From: Cladocopium goreaui
Taxonomy: Eukaryota; Sar; Dinophyceae; Suessiales; Symbiodiniaceae
Direction of reading: 5' to 3'
DNA: 64,000 bases
Assembly: GCA_947184155.2 (NCBI GenBank)
Contig: CAMXCT020001704.1
Coordinates: 62,501-126,500 of the forward strand
Both the position numbers and the translations under genes were made by a program. Shown here piece after piece: positions 36,085 to 46,969 of the stretch (its first letter is position 1; each line of letters opens with the position of its first letter). The notes beneath the pieces are model-generated. The model was not told where the DNA came from and did not search any database. It saw nothing but the letters and a program-made list of their open reading frames with translations.

Positions 36085-39000
36085 GAAGAGCGGCGAACCG
36101 TCAGCACGAATGCAACAAGCTGACGCTGCCCTGGGATCTGGTTGCTGCGGTGCAAAAACGCTTGCGAGCCGGAAACTCATTGGAGTTTTTTGTTGGGGAT
36201 GGGTCTGTCTGAAAATGGAAGATAGCTCAGAATTTACGTATGTATATACATACTATTTATGCATATATATATATATAATATATATAATATATATAATATA
36301 TATATATAATATATATATATATCTAGTTGAATGATTTTGAATGGGGAAAATGAAGATTCGCACTCAAAAATTAGTGGGGTACCCTGTTTTTGGACCCCGC
36401 GTATTGATGGGAAAATGTCTCGAGACATGTCGTATTGATCATGAATCACATGGCATGGCTTTTCGAAAATCAAAATCAATCGGCTTGAGTAAGTGCTGGC
36501 TATATACTTGTCAAACAAGAATCGTATTACACAAAAAGTGTAACCCTACATGGCTATACTCACATTATATACCAATAGGTTTGGCAACGCTTATAACTTA
36601 TATAGTACTAATATAGTTATGTAGTATTATGTAGGGTGATACCAGTGATACCCACATACTATGTGTTTTTGTATACCGATAGGTTTGTTATGTACCCTAC
36701 TATATCCCTATATACAATGATATACCCATAATCCATTGGTTTCGTGTCCTAAGGTGTGGCGCTTGGAGATGCAGGTTACCCCGCCACGTTCGCCACGTTG
36801 CCAGTTGTGTGAGCTGAAAAAAGATATATCAAAAAAGATTCAACTGTTTATAAACTTGTTGATGATATGGATTATTATCTATGATGAATGATTAATGTTG
36901 ATTATATAATGGTATTTGATAGATGTGGATTATTTATTGATAACTTGTTGGTGATTGATAGTGGTTGATGGATGTGGATTATCTATGATTATCTGATTAA
37001 TGTTGATGATTGTTTGTTTGATTAAACACATATCTCATTTTGATGATGGTTGATTTTGGCCGTCCAGGATGAAGCTGAACTTGCCTTGGAACAAGGTGAA
37101 CTTCACTACCAGATGGAGGAGCCAAAACGTAGACGTTTTTGCGAAAAAAAGGCTATAAATTAGGGATAGTATAGCTATAATTTTGGGAATTTTATGGTAC
37201 AATTTGCTATGATCTACATTTGGAATAGCCATAAATTGGGGTATACATACCAAAAAAATGGTCATATACCCCAATTTATCCTCTACCTACTGGTCATGAA
37301 GAATTGGAGAAGATGACTATAAACCGTACTGGAGTTTGGACTACGCCATTTTCAGGCACTCATTGTTTTAATCTCAGCTTTAAAGGCACAAGAACTGCAA
37401 GAACTTTCTGCTGATCATCTGGGCAACATCTGAAGTATGAAACATACGCGATATCACACAGTGCCCAGTCTTCTTTTGCTGTGACGGATATCTCACTATG
37501 ATCCAGCGTTTGATTTTTGGAAAGTTCACCATTCGCAACAGTTACCCTCTGGTAATTTGTTACATAGCTATTGAAGATGGCCATTGATAGTGGATTTTCC
37601 CATTAAAAATGGTGATTTTCCCATTAAAAATGGCCCTTTGCGGTCACCATTCGCAACATCCTCTTGAGATCGGGGCCCAGGAACCGCTGAACAAGGCTGC
37701 TTTGGCGGACAAGCTGCAAGCCATGGCTCCAGGCAACGAAATGACAATCTGGTTGGTGGTGACTGGAACATAGGGAAAACCCATGGCAAAACCATGAGAA
37801 AACCATGGGAAAATGGTGATATTTATATGGAATGGGTAAATCAACTACTGGTTGGTGGTTTGGAACATGATTTTTTTTCCCCATCATATATGGGACTGTC
37901 ATAACCCCAACTGACTCATATTTTTCAGAGGGGTAGGTCAACCACCAACCAGCAATGGATGATTCCAGATCTAGATCTAGGTTGAATTCATGGACTACCC
38001 AGGATTCACAGAGCGGGCTTTCCACATGAAGAAATGTAACGATGATTCCAAAGTTACATTACAAATGGCACAGCCCATATCAACCATAACAACATGTCCA
38101 TTTTTTCTTGTACCCCCACAATGCCATCATTTTTTAACTTGCTTTTCTTGAGCGACCTACCATGTTGAAACAACACCCGTTGCAGGTGTTGCAGGAGGGC
38201 CCTCGCCAGCACACCAGCAGTCACCTGTTGCATACCAAGCGATGAACGCTCCAATGCTGTTCGCGCCTCAGAAACATTGATATCGCCCCCGTTGGAATCG
38301 TTGTTCGTTGAAAGCCAAAAAAGATGAGGCCCGGTATGATCGATGAGCCACGCATTGCCCGCCTTGAGGCAGGCTGCTTTTGTCGCTTTTGTCGCTTTTG
38401 TCGCTTTTGTCGCTTTTGTTTTTTTTCCCCAACAGCGCAAGGGTCTTCAGCCCAGAATAGCTCCGGTGTGCACTGGTGCAGGCGCCGGGTCAGGTTCAAC
38501 GAGGTTCCAGAGAAGGTTCCGGAGAGGTTCAGCAAGGTTTCGAAGAAGGTTCCGGAGAAGGTCGGGGACAGAGCTAGGTCAGGTTCAACAGGGTTCCGAA
38601 GAAGGTTCCGGAGAAGGTTCCGGGAGGCTTTGGTGCAGAGCCAGGTCAGGTTCAACAGGGTTCCGGAGAAGGTTCCGGAAAAGGGCTATTGTGCAGAGCC
38701 ATGTCAGGTTCAACAGCGTTTCGGAGAAGGTTCCGGAGAAGTGGGAGGCTTGGGTGCAGAGCCACGTTAGTTTCAACAGGGTTCCGGAGAAGGTTCCGGA
38801 AAAGGTTCCGGGAGGCTTTGGTGCAGAGCCAGGTCATGTTCAACAGGGTTCCGGAGAAGGTTCTGGAGAAGGTCCAGGTCAGGTTCAACAGGATTTGCGG
38901 CCATTTAACTCACGGAAACCCAGCTGAGGTGTTTCGAGCGCTTGGCTTCGCAGCACGCTTCAGAAAGATTTGTAAAAATAAAACGTTGCGGCTGTTGGGG

Positions 39001-39174
39001 ATACCACCGAGGCTTATTTGTTTTTGATTGTTTTTGATTGTTTTTGATTGTTGTTGATTGTTGTTGATTGTTGTTGATTGTTGTTGATTGTTGTTGATTG
39101 TTGTTGATTGTTGTTGATTGTTGTTGATTGTTGTTGATTGTTGATTGTTGATTGTTGTTGTTGTTGTTGTTGTT

Positions 39175-39208
<34 letters not shown>

Positions 39209-41079
39209 GCGTCGTCGTCGTTGTTGTTGTTGTTGTTTCAATGGCCATTTCAGGAACCTAAATTGGAGGTACCTACCATACATAAGGCCTATGTAAGGCC
39301 TATGTAAGGGAATATCCCCACAAAATATGGCCTTATATGGTACAGTACCTCCATTTTAGGATCCTGAAATTGCCATTGGTTGTTGTTGTTGTTGTTGTGG
39401 TGATTGTTCTTGTCTTCATTGGTTTTCTTTAATAGGTGTTTTTCCAGATTCATATGGTTGTTTTGCATTTTGGGCAAATGTAAACCCAAGTTCTAGACAA
39501 ACCCGTGTGACTAGCTTCAAGCAGCTGGCTGTGAAGCTTCCGAGTGAAACAGGACACTTTGATGGCGATGCAACAGCAGACTGAGACCATCCAGCAGCAA
39601 AACGAGTACTTCCAGACTGAGGCGGGATGGGCCAATTTGGGACCCACAGAAGCCCTGCCTTTGGAACAGCACCATCCGAACAGTCTCAGCGCGCCCCTTT
39701 CCAGGTCTTGCGCAGGCTTTCCGAACAGCAACAGCACCTGATGCAGCCCATGCCCTCCGTGACCACCACCCCCAATGGGACAGCACCAGTGCAGCAGCAG
39801 CTGCCGACCCAACTGCTGCAGCAGCTGCAGCAGCAACTGCAGCAGTATGAGAACTTCCAGACAGAGGTCATGCGCAGGCTCTCTGAAGTGGGCGCTGACA
39901 GCCCGCCGCTGGACGTGGTCTTGTCGTTTCTTTTCTTTTGGTGGGGATATCAAAGGCAAAGGTGTCCCAATCGGGATTTTGTGATGACATCATCAGGCTC
40001 GCACGGCTTGCCAAATGCACCGTTGACAAAGTGAACGGTTAGAACATATACAGTATAAGTTGGTGAAAGGCCATAAATATGCCAGAAACTTGGGTCGCAA
40101 GCCGCAAACCCATGTTTTCTGCCCAAGGAAAGCCGCACCATCAAGCTTGAGGAACACCATTGAGATGACGGTGGCGGCCACACTGAAGAACAAGGAGAGG
40201 GGGCTTGCGATTCGTCATTCTTTCCTCTTGAGCTGTTAGAGATAGGAATCGATCAAGATCCACAAAGCAGATTCGGAGGCACGACAGACGTGCCCTGCGT
40301 CTAGGAGATGGAGAGCCTCTTCGAGCACCGCATTGAAGAACTGATTTGTGCGGCACAAGTCCGCATCGAACAGGCACAGATGTTAGCAAAGCCCAGGTCC
40401 TTGGTGGTGAGAAAGTGAAATTGCACTGGGTCATCTTCATGGTAAAGTTGTATATTCCAATATGGGAACCCCACCCTCACCCAACCACTAGAAGGGAATG
40501 ACGGAGAGTTCCTGGAACTGCTTCAGTGGTTTCTTCTGCTAGGCTGCAGACAAGGTCAGCGACAGCCTCCGCGCACAAGTTCGTGAAGTTCAGGTTGGCT
40601 CCCTGAGAATCTCTCTAGACCTGCCACTCCTTCAAGAACCTCTGCCTGTTCCTCTTCGCCCAATTGTCAACCCATGACCCTCACATTGATTGTTCAATTG
40701 TTCTGTTAAGATCTCTTGAGCGCCTGCTTGACTCGCCAGGGCGCTTATGATCGCGCTCGCGAGACCGAAGGCACCTTCATCGAGAAGGCGGATGAAAAGA
40801 TGAAAGCTTTCATGGTGAAGACAGAGGACTGCACGGACCGCACGGATCGTTGCCATACACGGATCGATTTTGCGTCTGGGGTTGGACCGGATGTCAACCA
40901 CATCATGACATTGAAAGCTGCTAACGATTTTTTGCTGGACCACAAAGGAGAAACTGCAAGCCCACATCGAGAAGTCTGATGAGAACATGCAAGCCTACAT
41001 CGGCAAGACTGACGAGAAGATGCAGACCTTTATGGCCAAGACAGATGAGAAGATGCAGATGGCAGTTGAGGACCGATGA
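36085..41079 (+). CDS. Unrecognised gene with Gln-rich and coiled-coil exons
   Basis: No family recognised. + strand islands: 36,105-36,215 (NKLTLPWDLVAAVQKRLR, NSLEFFVGDGS); about 36,753-36,805 (VALGDAGYPATFATLP); 37,068-37,125 (DEAELALEQGELHYQMEE); 37,660-37,735 (EPLNKAALADKLQAMAPGN); 39,548-39,640 (QQQTETIQQQNEYFQTEA); 39,693-39,920 (QLLQQLQQQLQQYENFQTEV, MRRLSEVGADSP); 40,306-40,410 (LFEHRIEELICAAQVRIEQ); 40,543-40,595; 40,730-40,860; 40,946-41,079. The last carries four 11-residue repeats of the form EKMQxFMxKTD, a hendecad pattern typical of long parallel coiled coils, and ends at a possible TGA 41,077-41,079. The shared motif YFQTEA/NFQTEV in neighbouring exons suggests exon duplication. 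Whether all islands are one gene is uncertain. Confidence 0.42.
36257..36325. repeat. AT microsatellite
   Basis: TATATATAATATATA units, about 70 bp, intronic by position. Confidence 0.85.
37541..37634. repeat. Partial family A element between 15-bp direct repeats
   Basis: It starts TTACCCTCTGGTAATTTGTTACATAGCTATTG and ends in two copies of TTCCCATTAAAAATGG, so the right arm is missing. TCACCATTCGCAACA stands immediately left (37,526-37,540) and again right (37,644-37,658), identical over 15 bases. Confidence 0.8.
37848..37952. repeat. Palindromic element, family C
   Basis: Ends CTGGTTGGTGGTTTGGAACATG and AGGTCAACCACCAACCAG, with TTTTTCAGAGGGGTAGG inside as in the 23,468 copy. Confidence 0.85.
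38376..38419. repeat. Four 10-bp repeats GTCGCTTTT(T/G)
   Basis: GTCGCTTTTG x4 followed by a T-run. The reverse strand would read as repeated Lys-Ala-Thr. Too short to support a gene. Confidence 0.75.
38480..38895. repeat. GGTTCCGGAGAAGGTTCCGG minisatellite
   Basis: Seven units of 45-87 bp begin AGGTCAGGTTCAACAGGGTTC (or a close variant), continue with 2-4 copies of CGGAGAAGGTTC, and mostly end GGCTTTGGTGCAGAGCC. Unit length varies because the inner 12-mer varies in number. One + frame stays open for 194 codons (38,343-38,927), but adjacent frames are open too, so coding is not demonstrated. Confidence 0.88.
39023..39235. repeat. TTGTTGATTG / TTG / GTC repeat block
   Basis: Three TTTTTGATTG, about ten TTGTTGATTG, then TTG and GTC trinucleotide runs. 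It is directly continued, after an inserted foldback, by another TTG run at about 39,380-39,400. Confidence 0.9.
39239..39378. repeat. Foldback element inserted in the TTG repeat
   Basis: CAATGGCCATTTCAGGAACC...GGAGGTAC at the left pairs with GTACCTCC...GGATCCTGAAATTGCCATTG at the right, over about 35 bases with a few mismatches. TTG repeats resume on the far side, so the element appears to have landed inside a pre-existing microsatellite. Confidence 0.8.
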
Positions 41080-41185
41080 TTTCGATGTGACAACGCTTAC
41101 ATTTGCAGGAATGAAAACAGTTTGAGTGCTGACTCTGTGCTGCTTAAGGGTGATTAGATTGCATTCTGGGTGAATTAAGGAACGT

Positions 41186-41302
41186 ACCCTCCAGTAATCA
41201 AACGTGGCAATTGAAGATCTCCCGTCTATAGATGATTTTTTCCATAAAAACTTCCATTTAGTTCAGGGATTTCCCGGCTAGCTACGTTTGATGAATGGAG
41301 GG
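41186..41302. repeat. Diverged family A-like element
   Basis: Left end TACCCTCCAGTAATCAAACGTGG, right end AGCTACGTTTGATGAATGGAGGG. It is the same size and layout as family A but with changed terminal bases. Confidence 0.5.
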
Positions 41303-41574
41303 GGAGGCTATATTTGTTACTGCCGAAAAATGCTCTGCTCATCTCAGGACGTCAACAAATCTACCGAATACACCAGGCCACATCCGTCGCAGAATGAGCC
41401 GATTTTGAACCAAGATTGTATAAAGTAAGCCAAAAAACACAAACTAGCCACCCATATAATGTAAATTATCCGTCTGAAAATGTAAGATACTACTTTTCTA
41501 GCTTTTTGGGTGTTGCTACAGATTCATTTCTCCTTTTCCTGTGGAAACTGCTGGGCTTCGTTTCTTCCTGTCAG

Positions 41575-41960
41575 GCGAGTCTTGTCTGACTATCTCAAGG
41601 AAGCTCGCACTGCCCAAGAGAGCCGCAACAGCGACCGTCGTCAGGCCGAGCGGCCGATTGGGTTTCACATTTTGCCAGAGATTCCTTTGATTCTGACAGA
41701 TGGACTTTGAAATTCAAGTGATTTAATTGTCCATCCTATCTGGGACGATGGTCCATCTTGGCCATTTCGATTTGATTGGCGTGATTGCGATTGATTTGAC
41801 ACCAAAGGCTTGTGAGCCACCGCAACTTCGCGCTGTAGGAGGATATGGAGCGCAACTTCGCGCGCAAGTTGGAAGACAGCAATGCCAAGATCCTTGAAAA
41901 GCAGGCCGGCTGGATTGGTTGGATCTGGAAAATCCTCTTGAAACTCACAAACAGCAAGCC
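41575..41960 (+). CDS. Two further coiled-coil exon candidates
   Basis: 41,575-41,660 (LSDYLKEARTAQESRNSDRR) follows TCAG. 41,836-41,945 (EDMERNFARKLEDSNAKILE, then KQAGWIGWIWKIL) has a hydrophobic Trp-rich end. Their style matches the exons ending at 41,079, so they may belong to the same gene if that TGA is intronic. Confidence 0.4.
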
Positions 41961-41999
41961 TCTGCTCTAATTACGGATTAGTGCATGAAATCACGATAC

Positions 42000-42085
42000 A
42001 AATTATGTGTATATAAATATGTATATACATGTATATACATACATATGTATATATATATAGATAGATAGATAGATAGATAGACAGG
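42000..42085. repeat. GTATATA / GATA microsatellite
   Basis: TATACATGTATATACATACA then six GATA units. Confidence 0.85.
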
Positions 42086-42192
42086 TAGATGTAAATTCAG
42101 TATACAACAATCAATATTAATCATCAAAGGAAGTTTCGTAGAGAAACTCCGAGTTACAGATTGTTTTTCAGTAGCATGAGCCAAATATCATT

Positions 42193-42838
42193 AAGTCCAG
42201 TTGGCATGTTCCTGAAGTAGAGAAGTAGCTCGAAAGATCCTGAAGTCCAGTTGGCGTGTTCCTGAAGTGGAGAAGTAGCTCAAAAGATCATGAAGTCAAG
42301 TGGGCATGTTCCTAAATTAGAGAAGTAGCTCGAAAGATCCTTAAGCCTAGTTGGCATGTTCCTGAAGTGGAGAAGTAGCTCGAAAGATCCTTAAGTCCAG
42401 TTGGCATGTTCCTGAAGCGGAGAAGTAGCTCAAAAGATCATGAAGTCAAGATGGCATGTTCCTGAAGTAGAGAAGTAGCTTGAAAGATCCTGAAGTCTAG
42501 TTGGCATGTTCCTGAAGTGGAGAAGTAGCTCAAAAGATCATGAGGTCAAGTTGGCATGTTCTTGAAGCAGAGAAGTGGCTCAAAAGATCATTCAGTCCAG
42601 TTGGCATGTCCATGAAGTGGAGAAGTAGCTCAAAAGATCAATAAGTCAAGTTGGCATGTTCCTGAAGTAGAGAAGTAGCTCAAAAGATCATGAAGTGCAG
42701 GTGGCATGTTCCTTAAGTAGAGAAGCAGCCCAAAATATCCTGAAGTCCACTTGCCATGTTCCTGATGTAGAGAATTCCTGAAGTGGAGAAGTAGCTCAAA
42801 AGATCATGAGGTCCAGGTGGCATGTTCCTGAAGTGAAG
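42193..42838. repeat. 50-bp satellite, about 13 copies
   Basis: The unit begins AGTCCAGTTGGCATGTTCCT and continues GAAGTAGAGAAGTAGCTCGA then AAGATCCTGA, 50 bp per unit. Copies differ by substitutions (CTCAAAAGATCATGA versus CTCGAAAGATCCTGA) and one copy near 42,770 is shortened. No open frame persists through it. Confidence 0.93.
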
Positions 42839-43019
42839 TGGTGTTGCGATTCTTTTGTGTTTTGCAACTCCTTGTCGCTAGATCGCATTGGAACTGCTAC
42901 ATCAAGCATGGGAATTACATGTGAGGATTTGAAACATTGTGTTTTTCCTGAGATAGCGCAGCCATTGTTGCTAAATCGCATTGGAAATGTTGCATCTAAG
43001 GTGCGATTTGAATGTTAGG

Positions 43020-43560
43020 CTCGCTTGCGCGACGGGGTTAGGCATCGTCGGTTTAGTGTGGAATCTCGCAGTGGAGTGGCTGCGTCAAGGTTCCTCGCTG
43101 CTGCGGCTGCGTGCATGATACTAATGTCTTTTGCAGCTGAGAATCGCAAACCTTTTAGAGTGGCCGCAATGTAGGTTGCGATGGTGATGTTTCAGCAGAT
43201 TTTTCTCCATTTAAAAAGTGCTTCAAAATCGTCTTTTTTTCGCTTCGGCGCCGAGATCCGGTTTTGGAGCTGCAGTTTCTGTTGCCTTTGCGCGCACTTC
43301 TATGGAGTTTCGCAGCTGAGGCTCTGCAGATCGCAGTGAAGCGGCTGCGTCAAGGTTCCTGGCTGTTGCGGCTGCGTGCGTGATACTATTGTCGTTTGCA
43401 GCTGAGAGTTGTAAATTGTAAATGGTATTGGAGTGGCTGCATCAAGGTTGTGATGGTGATTTGGGAGCAGATTTTCCCTTTCAAATTCCTTTAAAAAGGT
43501 GCTCCAAAATCGCCTTTTTTAAAGCTTTGGCGCCGAGATCCCGGTTTTGGAGCTGCTATT
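43020..43560. repeat. Diverged direct duplication of about 300 bp
   Basis: GGCTGCGTCAAGGTTCCT(C/G)GCTG, TTGCGGCTGCGTGC, TGATACTA, TTGCAGCTGAGA, TTGTGATGGTGAT and CGCCGAGATC(C)CGGTTTTGGAG occur in the same order at about 43,078-43,275 and 43,340-43,556. No gene recognised. Confidence 0.7.
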
Positions 43561-43574
43561 TCTGCTGCCATTAT

Positions 43575-44430
43575 GTACGTTAAAGCTTCTCTGTGCAAAA
43601 TCTGGCTCTGTGTAAAAGCTTGCTCCGTGCAAAAGCTTCTCCGTGCAAAGCTTCTGTGTGTTGTGTGCAAAAGTTTGCTCTGTGTAAAGGGTTCTGCGTG
43701 TAAAAACTTCTGTGTGCCAAAGCTTCTCTGTGTAAAGTCTTCTCTGTGTAAAAACTTCTATGTAAAAGTTTCTCTGTGTAAAAACATCTGTGTGTCAAAG
43801 CTTCTCTGTGTGAAAACTTATGTGTGTAAAAGTTCATTTTTTGCTCATTTGCTGGCTCGAAAGGTAATCCTACCTTGCAGCTTATGCACATTCCGAATTG
43901 GGAAAAAGATGGTGCCAGCTTCGTAGCTGTCGGCCAAACCATGCTCAAGTAGCGCGTGGCTGATGGTCTGGAAGGAAGCTGGCGTCCGACCTAATGGTCA
44001 TTCCTGCTTCAGCCACTTCAGCCATCCAGCCAAAAATCTCACCTGCCTCCATCAAAATGTCTTCCCTACTCACAGCGCGCGTCCTCCCACCACGTTGCGC
44101 CGCTCGAAGGTGTGTGTAGAAGCTGGCTGTGTAAAAAATCTGTGTAAACCCTTCTCTGTGTAAAAGCTTCTCTGTTTAAAACTTCTCTGTGTAAAGACTT
44201 CTCTGTGTAAAAACTTGCTCTCTGTGAAAAAATGTGGGTGTAAAAACTTCTGTGTAAAGACTTCTCTGGGTAAAAACTACTCTGTTTAAAAACTTGTCTA
44301 TGTAAAAGCCGGCTGCGTGTAAAAACTTCTGTGTGTAAAAGCTTCTCTGCGTAGAAGTTTCTCCGTGCAAAAGCTTCTGTGTGTAAAAGCTTCTGTGTGT
44401 AACAGTTTCTCTGTGTAAAATCCCTCTGTG
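43575..44430. repeat. Degenerate CTCTGTGTAAAAGCTT repeat
   Basis: About 15-16 bp units of the form TTCTCTGTGTAAAAGC in two blocks (43,575-43,840; 44,110-44,430), separated by about 270 bp of unrelated sequence. Open frames occur on both strands (Leu/Cys/Val/Lys-rich on +, His/Arg/Thr-rich on -), which is expected of a short repeat. Confidence 0.85.
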
Positions 44431-44765
44431 AAGAGAGGTGGGAAGAGGTGAGAAGAGTTAAAAAGAGTTGACAAGAGGTGAGAAGAGTTGAGATGAGCTG
44501 AGTACAGGTGAGATGACTTGAGCAGAGGTGTGAAGAGGGAAGAGTTGAGAAGAGGTGGCAAGAGGTGAGGGAATCTGAGAAGAGGTGGGACGAGGTGAAC
44601 AGAGTTGAGCTGAGGTGGGAAGAGGTGAACAGAATCGAGTTGAGATGGGAAGAGATGAAAAATATTGAGAACAGTTGAGAACAGTTCTGAGAAGAATTGA
44701 GAAGAGCTGAGATGGTGTGAGAAGAGCTGTGAAGAGCTGAGAAGTGGTTGCCTCAGTTGCAAAAG
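44430..44765. repeat. GAGAAGAGTTGAGAAGAGGTG purine-rich repeat
   Basis: About 10-11 bp degenerate units (GAGAAGAG(G/T)TG) over about 330 bp, with nearly all purines and T on one strand. It follows directly on the preceding repeat. Confidence 0.85.
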
Positions 44766-45302
44766 GGTGAGGCAAGATGAGGAATTTGCAGAACAGAGTT
44801 TCGAAGATGCGAGGCTTCACGCCAACTCCTATAGGCAAACCTTGTCTTTCACTCCTACCTATAGTGTAACATTCCTTGCTACGGGAAACTTCCGCCACCC
44901 GCCCCGTGCGGGTTTTCTTTGTACATATTTAACTTTACGTTTGATATGAATACTGCAAGAATCTTTGAAACTGGTTTTACCAGAATGAACTCGCAACTCT
45001 GTGAGTGATCGGCTACTTGATGATACCCATAAATGGGAACAATTATATCGACATGTGAGCTGATTCTGAACCAACTAACGTAGTAAACCCAGGAACCATC
45101 CATCCCGGATTTACTGGGAACGGGCTGGGTCGTATGTAAACCATCCCCAATTCAAGGTTTCTTCTTGAGTTTTCCCACATTCCTCAGTTCATGATTTCTG
45201 GGTAATAACCTGCAATTGGGATAGATATAGTGGCTCATATTATGCATAAACCAGTTTTTAAGTTCCTTGAAGTGGTTTTTCAATCAACATTTCCGGTGCA
45301 GG

Positions 45303-45378
45303 ACCGCGTGGCGGAATTCCTCCGCGGTGCCCTGCAGAATGACATCACCACTGTGATGAGTCGCAGTGACATGGTGGT
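45303..45378 (+). CDS. Isolated coding-like exon
   Basis: After GGTGCAG, about 25 codons (DRVAEFLRGALQNDITTVMS) with C/G-ending codons. No family recognised. It lies between two repeat clusters. Confidence 0.3.
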
Positions 45379-45493
45379 GGTAACCTGGCCCTCGGGGCAG
45401 CCCGGAAAGCCACGGAAGAACACCATGAAAACCACTTAGACATTTCCCCAATTTACTGGCTTATCATCATTTTCATCAGGAGAATTGGGCAGA

Positions 45494-46678
45494 CTAACCC
45501 ACATGACCAATTTTTTTTCTAGGGAGAAGAATCCATGGCATTTCTCTTATTTTTTTTTTCTCCCGTCGTACGCTGCGACCCGTTTCTGAGGTTGCTTTTC
45601 TGCTTGTCAGCGCGCATTTATGTGCATATTTCTCCACGGCAGGGTTTGGGTGGGGTGGGGGTGGTTTTGGGTGGGGGCTGGGGGGTGGGGGAAATTCTTT
45701 TGCAGGGGGGGTTGGGTCGTTTTGTCGCGTTCGTTTCTTGGCTGTCGTTTTTTTTTTTGGTGATCTCTTGTTGCTTTGCTTTGGAAGTTCTCTTGCACGT
45801 TTGAACATGTTCTTGATGCTACCCTTTGGAAGTTCTCTTGCAATCTTGAACACGTTCTTGATGCTACGCTTTGGAAGTTCTCTTGCGCTCTTTAACACGC
45901 TCTTGCTGCTTCGCTTCGGAAGTTCTCTTGCGCTCTTTAACACGTTCTTGATGCTACGTTTTGGAAGTTCTCTTGCGCTCTTCAACACGCTCTTGCTGCT
46001 ACGTTTTGGAAGTTCTCTTGCGCTCTTTAACACGCTCTTGCTGCTAGGCTTTGGAAGTTCTCTTGCAATCTTGAACACACTCTTCTTGCTACGCTTTGGA
46101 AATTCTCTTGCACTCTTTAACACGCTCTTGCTGCTAGGCTTTGGATCTTCTCTTGCACTCCTTAACACGTTCTTAATGCTACGCTTTGGAATTTTTCTTG
46201 CAATGTTAAACACGTTTTTGCTGCTACGCTTTGGAAGTTCTCTTGCGCTCTTTAACACGCTCTTGCTGCTTCGCTTCGGAAGTTCTCTTGCGCTCTTTAA
46301 CACGTTCTTGATGCTACGTTTTGGAAGTTCTCTTGCGCTCTTCAACACGCTCTTGCTGCTACGCTTTGGAAGTTCTCTTGCGCTCTTTAAGGCGTTCTTA
46401 ATGCTACGCTTTGGATTTTTTCTTGCAATGTTTAACGCGCTCTTGCTGCTACGCTTTGGAAGTTCTCTTGCGCTCTTTAACACGCTCTTGCTGCTACGCT
46501 TTGGAAGTTCTCTTGCGCAAGTGTGCTGGCATCCCAGCCGCCCATGCGTGCTATCACGTGGATTAAATGACACCTCTGGTTTCGATTCCAAAATGGAAAC
46601 TTTCTGACAAACAGAAAAAACCTTGCATAAGGCAGCCAAATCTCCTTGTGGCGGCAAGAAAGCAGCTCTGGAACTCAA
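45494..46678 (-). CDS. Possible repeat protein, Lys/Arg-rich (hypothetical)
   Basis: A 394-codon open frame on the minus strand. About 17 tandem 15-residue repeats of the form SARELPKRSSKSVLK (very basic) fill its middle, and a Lys-rich then Pro-rich tail (PPPPSPHPKPPPPHP) follows. An uninterrupted frame with unique ends and a basic-proline tail is unlike a random repeat. However, the opposite strand is also open for 289 codons across the same 45-bp repeat, and no intron or homolog is visible. If real it would be a highly basic, possibly nucleic-acid-binding protein. That is inference from charge only. Confidence 0.3.
   Translation of the reverse strand: MSSRAAFLPPQGDLAALCKVFSVCQKVSILESKPEVSFNPRDSTHGRLGCQHTCARELPKRSSKSVLKSARELPKRSSKSALNIARKNPKRSIKNALKSARELPKRSSKSVLKSARELPKRSIKNVLKSARELPKRSSKSVLKSARELPKRSSKNVFNIARKIPKRSIKNVLRSAREDPKPSSKSVLKSAREFPKRSKKSVFKIARELPKPSSKSVLKSARELPKRSSKSVLKSARELPKRSIKNVLKSARELPKRSSKSVLKSARELPKRSIKNVFKIARELPKGSIKNMFKRARELPKQSNKRSPKKKTTAKKRTRQNDPTPPAKEFPPPPSPHPKPPPPHPNPAVEKYAHKCALTSRKATSETGRSVRREKKKIREMPWILLPRKKIGHVG
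45778..46520. repeat. 45-bp minisatellite, 17 copies, open on both strands
   Basis: The unit begins GCTTTGGAAGTTCTCTTGCG and continues CTCTTTAACACGCTCTTGCTGCTAC. Spacing is exactly 45 bp from 45,778 to 46,498, so all frames are kept. The + strand reads RFGSSLALFNTLLLL and the - strand SARELPKRSSKSVLK. Confidence 0.95.
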
Positions 46679-46969
46679 AACAGTGTTTCAAATTGTCGGT
46701 GGAGATAACGCCACAGAATTTGAAGTGAATCGAACAAAGTATCAGCTGCGAAGGACCAATGCACTTGGACATGGAAACCCATCGAACGCTCATGCAGACT
46801 CTTGCGTCAACCTGGTCTGATGAATGTCCTCAAAGCCATAGGACAAGCTCGAGAAAGGTTCAAAAATGCAATGGGACATGAACCAAAGGAGTTCCTCGTT
46901 CTCGACCAAAACAGCCCTTGGCTGTTCGAATGACCTCAAAGCCAAGAAAAAAACGCTTCAGCTTCACTG

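Noticed and set aside
38343..38927. Arg/Gly-rich frame of 194 codons over the GGTTCCGG minisatellite
   Set aside because: Several frames on both strands are open because of the repeat, and unit lengths (45-87 bp) are not all multiples of three. Coding not supported.
43573..44163. Leu/Cys/Lys-rich + frames and His/Thr-rich - frames
   Set aside because: Translation of a degenerate 15-16 bp repeat; both strands equally open.
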